From Hybos culiciformis (lineage: Eukaryota > Arthropoda > Insecta > Diptera > Hybotidae): a stretch of 64,000 nucleotides of DNA. The stretch's first letter is position 1, and each line of letters begins with the position of its first letter. The translations under genes were made by a program, and so were the position numbers. The DNA lies in the NCBI GenBank assembly GCA_964007475.1, contig OZ023273.1:30925557-30989556 (forward strand). The letters run 5' to 3'. Shown here one piece after another: positions 55,931-64,000 of the stretch. A model generated the notes under the pieces. That model was not told the origin of the DNA. It made no database searches and saw nothing but the letters and a program-made list of their open reading frames with translations.

Positions 55931-58449
55931 AAAATCTCTTGAAACTCTATAATAATAAAATTCTATCCGATTTTTTATCATAAACTTTAATAATTTTGTC
56001 AAAGCTTTATAATAGTTTAAGTAAGAGAAATCATATTTCTTTTACCTCCTCAAGGAAATTTGAATCAAAAATAGGAACTAAATTATGTGACTTTTAGTGA
56101 AATTATTATTAAAAAAAAAATGTATATATAAATGTACATTTATGTACATAATATTCATTCCTCAAAATGTTTTTATTTATTTTCTTAAACTTTATTTCAA
56201 AAAGAAAAACAAAGCCCTCAAGAACAAATTATTTGTATGGAATTCTTGAACAAAAAAGGTTTTATTGCTAGGTATATTGTTTTTTGGTTTTTGTTTTTCT
56301 TATTTGGTTGGTGGCCTATCATTACAACTTATTATATAAAAAAAGAATTCAAATATTCAAATCAAAGTAGAATTAGAATTTATTTTCTTCTCAAAAACAC
56401 AAAAGTATTTACAATTTATTTGAAAATTTCTTCAGGTTATGTAATTTATAAAACTCTTTACATTTTCTTCAAGTTAAATAATTTTTTTTTTCAATGTAAT
56501 TGAAACAGTTTTCTATATTTATTATTATATATAGTATAATTCTATAACTTTATATTTGAATGAAATATTAGTACAAAATATTGTTTGAATAAACCTTTTT
56601 AAAACTAGAAAATATTTTTAGTCTTTAGAAATTTTTTTTTGATAAATTTGTTTGTTGAAAAATTTTGTTTTGTAACCATAACAATTATATGAATTCGCTT
56701 TAAATAAAGAATATTAGAATAGAAGCGCCCAAAAAATCTTCTTATCTTCTGTTGTCACGAATACAAATTTTAAGTTTTGTCTTTTATATTTATTTAACGA
56801 ATTCAGCATTTCAACATTTTTTTTTGTTAAGAAAAGATTTTGTATAAATATCACCTTGTTTTGGTTCCGTGTGCGGGTAGCAAATTTAAAATAATAGAAA
56901 AATTTTAATAAAATTTCTAAGAATAAAAATATAATATAAGGATTCGAAGTTTTCAAAGTGAAAACTTTTCATAAAACTTTAACATAATTAAGTTTTCAGA
57001 TAATTTGAGATGTAAACTATGTGATCAATCGAAATATTCAAAGAAATTACTCAAATTATATTTTGTTTACATAACAATACGCTATTATACAGTAAGGGTT
57101 ATATACACTTGAAAAAGAGTTTCCCTTATTTATTATTATTATTATTATTTTTTTTTTTTTTTTATTATATATCATAAAAAGGGTATAGTTTAATTCAAAG
57201 AGTTTTATGAAGCAGAAAATTGTTGTTTAAAAAAAAAAAAAAATTTTATTAAAAAAGCTTAAATTATATCTTTCTTCCTGTAACAAAAAAATTTTTTTTT
57301 ACTTATTGTAAATAATTTTGGTGGCTAATGTTTGTCAAAATATTAAAATAAAAAATATTTTTATTACTCCCTTTTTTCTGTAATATAAATAAATAGCAGA
57401 GATTTTCAACAAAAAAAAAAAAAAGGAAAGAAGCTAACCCATTCTACTAAAAGGACCTTTGTTATTGAATTTTTCATTAATGGTAAAGTAAAAATTTATG
57501 CATTCACCAAGAAAATTGTTAGTACCCTCTTGGTTATTAGAATGGAATTAGTTTTTTTTTGTTAAATCGAAATTGTCTGACATTAGTTAAGGGTCAGTAA
57601 TTAAAGTATCAAAATATATATTTTTTTTTTATCATTTTCAAGTTAAACTTTTTGTGAAATACAAAAGAGTTTTTACTTTAAAGCTTATTTTGATGGTCAA
57701 TAAAGTTTTCATTTGTTTTTCGAAAAAAAAATAAATAAAAATAAAATTAAATTTTTTCCTAAAAGTTTTAAAAAATTTATAACGATAAATTTATTCAAAT
57801 TACCTTTAATTTTGAGCTTCAAAGTTTTCAATTTATTTTTTCCTTCTTATTTCAATATTATTCATTTGAGTGCATTTTTATTTAAATGATACTTGAATGA
57901 AAAAAAACTAAAAAAAAATCAAGTACATTTCGAGAGAAAAAAATTTAATTTAAAATTGAAAAAATTTAATTTTTTTTTTTGTTGAACTAAATGGAATTGG
58001 AAATAAGTGTATAAACTATGAAACATTCATATTTTTCCAAATTTATAATATTACAGTTACTTATGTTAACTTGAGCTGAAAAAATGTAGTTTTTGAGCGG
58101 CTGAAATTAATCAAGGCAGTTCAAAATAATGAATTTCTTTTTGTACGTTAATAAAGTTCATTTTTATAATGAAATTTTTTTTTTACTATTCCAAATCCAT
58201 AAAACTGAAAAAAGTATAAGGATTTTATGAACAGGATAATTTTTTAAATAAACTTTTCACTGCCGTCACATTCAATTTGCAATCGCATTTAATTCTTTGA
58301 TGTAATCATTATTTAATTGAATATTTAATTTTGTCAAGTTAAACTTTTATTTTATTAAAAAGAAAGTAATAGTGATTCGTAAAGAAGGTTATTAAAATTG
58401 AAATTTGGTAATTAAAGCTGCTTTAATCTCAGTTTTTACCTTATATGTT

Positions 58450-58609
58450 ATTTTAGTTTCATAACTGAGTAGAACCAACATTCTGCCAGAATAGTTCTGA
58501 TGGCTCAGATGTCATTGCCATATGAAAAGATATTCCGCCTGTATTCTGTAGAGGCACAAAACTTATCAGTGGCTAATCCGGTGTCATACAGTAAGAAACG
58601 ACCATTCAC
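58450..58609 (-). pseudogene. Coding-like relic, product not recognised
   Basis: On the minus strand a normal-complexity frame from 58609 reads VNGRFLLYDTGLATDKF and ends RRNIFSYGNDI before a TGA at 58505-58507, then AIRTILAECWFYSVMK in the same frame. Composition is richer in GC than the flanks. It has no neurexin similarity. The RFLLYDTG stretch is loosely reminiscent of transposase fragments, but I do not claim a family. A decayed mobile-element gene is the best guess. Confidence 0.2.
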
Positions 58610-58870
58610 ACTATTAAAAAGTGGATAAGGTATACTTTCTGTGTTATAGTTTAATTTAAAATGTTTTTTTTTTACAATTTTCAAAAAGAAAAAAATTATA
58701 GAATTATATTTTTTTAATAAAAATTTTAATTTAATATTTCAAAAAAAAAAATTATTTGTAGTTTTATTTGCAGCATACTGTGGTAACTTTAGGGCATTTT
58801 TTGTCACTACCAGCTAATCAAGAAAAATAGAATGATTTAGTTAAAAATCAAACAAAAATTGTATATGAAA

Positions 58871-58912
58871 ATCAACAGTAATTCATCAACAGTAATTCAT
58901 CTCCAGTAACTT
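58871..58912. repeat. 14-bp tandem repeat, about three copies
   Basis: ATCAACAGTAATTC occurs twice in tandem (58871-58884, 58885-58898) followed by a diverged copy ATCTCCAGTAACTT; a further related copy, ATCACCAGTAACTC, is at about 59167-59180. Confidence 0.8.
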
Positions 58913-61900
58913 TAATGTTTTGTTTTTTGGAAAAAAAAAAAATACTTGTATTTGAAAGCTTTTTCAAAGACCTTTCAAATGCGGTATAAATTGTCTACAT
59001 TGGAAACAAAACGTTGTGCACAAACAACAAACAAAACACAATCAAACTTCATTTGCATTTTAACTTAAAAAAAAGATTTAAATAATATGTGTGCATATTA
59101 AGCACATACAAATAGAAAAATTAACGCTGATTCATGAAAATATGAAATATGAATCGCAAGCAAATCATCACCAGTAACTCATCGCCGCCCTACTTATAAC
59201 AACAACCTTCTAAACTTTAAAGACTGCTATTGTAGAGTACTAAGTTTATTACGTTAAAAATATATTATAAACGTAGAATAAGGGAAATAAGGAAAATCTA
59301 GAGAAAAAATTTAATATTTTTCCTACTGAACTAAAAATTTTCCAAATTTAGTACTTCCTTCAGGCCAAACGAGAATTTTTAATTTACCTTTTAAAATATT
59401 TTAGAAACATTTTTATGCATAAAATGCAATATTTTTTTATATAAACGGTATAACTTTTTTTTCTCAAGTATAATTTTAATTTGAATTTTTTTTTATTCCA
59501 AATACATATATTTTCTGATAATAAAATTCAAGGTAAAAATGTCCTTAATTTAAAAAAATAAAAATATAAATAATTATTAAAAAAACTGATTTTTATTCCT
59601 TGCATGAAGTCCGTTGTTGATTGTTAGAAACTGATTATTAGTTAATAGCACGCAATTTAACCAACGAACTAAAGGAAAGTATGTATGTTTCACCGATATA
59701 AGAATTAGTCATAAAAGGGAACTTTTCATATATACCAGAACTGACTACAGGAGTTCTCATATCGCATCTGTTTTGCTTAAAAATTTTGATACGTTTTTCG
59801 CATTTATTTAAACCGTTTTTAATATATATGTTATTAATTAAAACGTGAAATAAACATACATTTAGAACAGATGATTGAATTTTTAATCAACACCTTACCA
59901 ATTGTTTACTTATAGCCAAATAAAGTGAGAATCTATGAAATCTTGTAAATGTAAGAAAAATCAGGAAGTTATTAGTGTAAAAGCAGTATAGAAGTAAAAG
60001 ACTATTTTCATCATTTTGACCTAAAAATATAAATAAATGCCCGTAATTATGGCAAAAAATAAAAAATCAATTCTAAGAAAGAGGTTAAATGTACTAACAT
60101 AAGGGAATATTTTATTAATATTACCTATTTTGGACGACAATGTTAGTTATATGTATTAAAATTTACAACTTTTCACATAAAATTTGTAATAATTTTTTAT
60201 ATACCTACATAATGTTTTTTTTTTCAAAATGGAAAATTCTTTTTTAATAGTAGTAAAAGGAATTCCTGTAATTTTCCAGTATTTTTTTTATTAATATACT
60301 GCCCCTTTCGTTAGTTGGTTAGTTTTTTTTTTTACCGCACATATATAGAATATATATATATGTATTTATTATATTTTTAAGTATATTTTCATATGTACAC
60401 TTAACTAAGTGGTTTTTATTATACTTTGTTTTTTTTTTTACTAATTTTTTTGTATATTTAAACACTTAGTAATATTACTTTCATGATAGAATAAATTTTA
60501 ATAAATGCAATATACATTTTTCCTCTTTACAACAAAAAAAATAAAATAAAAATTATTATTATTTATAGTTATTTATATTAAACAGGAACACATATGAAAA
60601 CTTAATGAAAATGTAAAGTAGCACATAATTAATTGAACCCATAGTTAAGTTTTTTCTTTTTTTTTAAATATAATAATTTAGAAAAAAAAATAATAATTTA
60701 ACAGCAATAACAGCAATAAAAGTTTCTCTTGTTAGAATTTTTTTTTTATTATTATAGTATAATAAAAATTAGTAAGTATAATTATAATTAATTATAATAT
60801 AGTTTGGCGGCAAAGTGAACTTGTGGTTATTATGTATAGGTATACTTATAAACTCAAAAAAAATTAATTTTTCATTAAATTTGAAAATATTTTAAAAAAG
60901 ATCAAAGGTAATGTTTATTTTTATTCTAATAAAATAGTACTTGAATGGAAACTTTCCCCTCGATATCTATATATGAAAAATTTCATTTCAATGATTTTAT
61001 AAAAAAAAAAATAAGCCCGTTTGCAAGAGTGTAAGTGGTAATAATTAAATTATATCATGATTTAATTATGTTCTATTTAAAATATAAAATGATTGATTTA
61101 ATTTAAAGGAATTTCACTAAGATGGAATTTTCCTTCATTATTTTAATTTCAATTTTTTGATAAAGAAATTATTTCTTCCAATTTATTAAATTTAATTTTC
61201 TAAAGACATTATTTTGGTTCGCATAATGTTTAAATAAAAAAAAAAAATTTTTTATAATATAATTCAATTTTACAAGAGAAAATATAATAATAACAATAAT
61301 AAAATTAATAATAAAATCAAGAAGAATGGGGTAGTTATCTAATTATGGGGCTAAAATATATATTTTTTACATTTTTGTGTTTTTTTTATTTTATTTTTTT
61401 TAACATCAACGTACAACATGTCTATTTTAAAAAGGAGAAAAAGAAAGAAAAAAAAAAAACTGAAAATGAAAAAACAACAAAGAAAAACAAATTTTCCCAA
61501 AGGAAGATGTACTCCACAAACTGAACAATTCACAAAGCAATTTAAATTTATTTCGAATGCTTTACATAAGAAATTTTCTTTTATGGAAAATAATATCACT
61601 TGAAATTTTAATTTTTTTTTTTTACAGAATGACTTTTACAGAAAAAGGATGAAAATATACAATTTTGTAAAAAAAAAAAGAATAAAGTATGTTGGATATC
61701 ATTTTAAAACAGCTTAGTTGAGTAATTTTTTTCTTCTTTTATCTATTTACATATATATGCATATCGAACTAACAATATTATTTTGTTTGATCCACGTTTT
61801 ATTTTGCTTAAGAGAAAAAAATTTGAGTGAATACAATTTACTTTATGTTTTCTTATGGGTTCAGTTTTACTTCTTTTTCAATTTCTCACTTATTCATAAT

Positions 61901-63879
61901 CATATATTAAAGTCTAATGAATTGTTAATAAATACATAGTTAGATTTGTAAAGTACATTGTATCTAAAACCTTGTAATTTGAGCATACTTTTCCACATGT
62001 ACTGGTATACACAATAGTATGGAAGGTGATTATTATTATTTTTATTATTATTTGATGTTTCAAGGATTTGTTTTTTTTTTTTTTTAATGTGCGCTTTTCT
62101 ACTATTTATATAATCCTGTACATTTTTGAGCTTTCGCTAATGTTTTAGTAAAACTTTATTCACAAAGATGACAATTATATTATATTCTATGGTTCGCTGA
62201 CTAACTAATTTTTTTTTCAATTTGTTACTTAGAACAATTTTGTATACAAATATTCGAGAATCTTATTGTTACCATACAAGTATATAGATTTGTTATTATG
62301 ATAGCACATATTTAAAATTGAAACTTCGTCTGTTAGATCGTTTTTGCATTCAGACTATTATAATAAAACGAGTTACAAATTTGTAGCTTTTAACAATTCA
62401 TCACCCTAAAAATTCTACAAAGTAAATTTTACATACAAACAATTTTAGTCTATGTATGTGCAAATTCAAAAAAAAAATTTAAGATATTTTTTATTCAAAG
62501 TTTATTTTATTCAAAAACGTTTATTTTTTATATTCTAATCTCAAAAGGTCAAGGACTTGATTTACAAAAAAGTTGAGCTTACAAATACTTTTTTTTTTTT
62601 CACAAAAATTTCAATTTATTATTTTTCTATACTTACAAGGACTTGTTGGAAAAAACATAACATCAATTTTTTTTTTTTCATAATTTTCAGAAAAACATTT
62701 TACTTAACAAAAAAAAAAAAAAATGAAGAATACCCATTTTCTATTTTTTTTTTTCTTTAAATTTCCTTTCTTTTCTAGAAATTATATACCTTGATCCTTT
62801 TATACTTTCTTTTTGGTAAAAATCAAAAGAGAAGTCCTTAAAAAAAAATTTACTTTACTTTATCGATTTTATTGCTATAACTTGAATATATCCTTTTTTA
62901 TGTTTTCAAAAAATGCGTACATACAATTGTATTACGTATGTTTATTATACATATATATATTTTATTTATATATATGTACAACAAAAAGATACAAAATGAA
63001 AATATTCTCAAAAGTTGTTTTTTTTTTCTTATGTAAGAAAAACTTAAAAAGAATCTTTGTTTTCACACCCACTTTTTTTCACACAAGCATTTTCTTTAAG
63101 GATAAAAAAAAAGGTTTCTCTGGTAAATAAATATATTTTTTTTTTTTGCTCAGCATAATATTCCGTTAGAAAACGAAGTAAAAGTATTGTTTTTTTTTTT
63201 GAAAGTATATATTTAAAAAAAAAGAAGAATATTAAAAAAAAATGTAACTTAATAATAATGAGAAGAACTTTATTTTGGTTTGTTATTTTTCCATAGTGCC
63301 GAAACGAAAATTATTTAAAGTTTTTTTTTTTTTTGTCAAAAGTTCACCATTGAAGATACATTTTATGCATGTATGGGAGGTAGGTATACATAACTTTTGG
63401 TGCATATTAAAATTTAGTTTTATGCTAATGGAAAATAGATCATTAAATAATGTTAGTCCTGATTTTGAAAGGAAAGTTAAATAAATTCAGAAAAATTATT
63501 TTGTTTTATATACAAAATTTTTACTTCACACAATTCTGAATGTAACAAAAAATTTAGAAAATGAGGAATTATTGATAAACAATACATTTAGAATACCATA
63601 AGCGTTCTTCTACAATTTTTCATAGCATTCTAAAAAATTAATGAATCTCATATTATTGAATAGTGTCGCTTAATGAAGTTCTTACAAGTAGGGAGAAACG
63701 ATGTAAGATCGATTGTAATGTAAACATGATTTGCTCAATTTTGATGCAACAATAATTCATTATTATTGAAAAAATTAAATTGTTTGCCTATTGTTTATTG
63801 AGGCCACAATTATTATTAACTCGTACACGAATTTGTCTGTTTACATATTTCTTTACTATTTTCGACACTCTCGTAGACC

Positions 63880-64000
63880 TACTTTTCGTCATCACAGCGA
63901 GCTGAAATTTGGCACACAGGTTCATTTCGCGTGACAATTGAATCTATCAAAATTTGAAGCGGAAATTTCCATGGAAAACCCGGAAAATCAGTAAAAATCA
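63880..64000. repeat. Possible dispersed repeat cut by window edge
   Basis: From about 63880 the sequence becomes less AT-biased and of normal complexity (for example GCTGAAATTTGGCACACAGG, then TTCATTTCGCGTGACAATTG), without an open frame or splice site. It reads like the start of an interspersed repeat, but only about 120 bp is visible. Confidence 0.25.

Larger units (their letters stand above)
48267..64000 (-). other. Nrx-1: Neurexin intron 5' of the LNS1 exon, open to window edge
   Basis: At least 15.7 kb with no further neurexin exon seen. It carries most of the mobile-element-like material in the window: elements at 49513-49766, 51141-51968 and 55755-55930, tandem repeats near 58871-58912, a coding-like relic near 58.45-58.61 kb and a possible repeat from 63880 to the edge. 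Elsewhere it is AT-rich with long homopolymers; open frames such as those near 56.2, 61.4 and 62.8 kb are low-complexity. Confidence 0.7.

Noticed and set aside
62813..63130. 105-codon plus-strand open frame
   Set aside because: Almost entirely Phe/Lys/Tyr/Ile from poly-A/T tracts, no domain or homologous motif; base-composition artefact.

Overview
The window is strongly AT-rich eukaryotic DNA, dense in homopolymer A/T runs, (AT)n and (TAA)n microsatellites, with long introns and canonical GT-AG splice sites. It reads as an insect (arthropod) genome fragment: the conserved coding pieces match the Drosophila-type neurexin, and a family 1 glycosidase of the insect beta-glucosidase/'myrosinase-like' type is also present. 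The species cannot be named from what is visible.

Minus strand: seven exons of one large gene, neurexin-1 (Nrx-1), run right to left: 48266-48122, 27420-27367, 16794-16650, 9176-9027, 4459-4272, 2526-2368 and 1619-1467. The reading frame is continuous across every junction, giving 331 complete codons. They encode the end of the first laminin G/LNS domain, a linker, EGF-like domain A, all of LNS2 and the first residues of LNS3. The 5' part of the gene lies beyond 64000 and the 3' part before position 1. Introns in the window are about 0.75, 1.7, 4.6, 7.5, 10.6 and 20.7 kb, with a further stretch of at least 15.7 kb at the right end.

Plus strand: a complete two-exon glycoside hydrolase family 1 gene (46285-47999, 492 aa, secreted) is nested head-on in the 20.7 kb neurexin intron. 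Its stop codon is only 122 bp from the neurexin exon at 48122-48266, and the first AATAAA after the stop lies inside that exon, so the two transcripts may overlap antisense. No functional link between the two proteins is suggested; this is a gene-within-an-intron arrangement.

The rest is intron. Within it I can support several repeat or mobile structures: a 181-bp near-perfect palindrome just upstream of the 54-nt neurexin exon (27587-27767); an 828-bp element with 13-bp terminal inverted repeats and a tRNA-like segment with A and B boxes (51141-51968); a small CGGCC-rich inverted-repeat element (49513-49766); an isolated GC-rich block with inverted repeats (55755-55930); a coding-like relic near 58.5 kb; and a possible repeat cut by the right edge. 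I found no convincing novel multi-gene system. The most interesting items are the nested/antisense gene layout, the intronic palindrome and the TIR element with the embedded tRNA-like segment.
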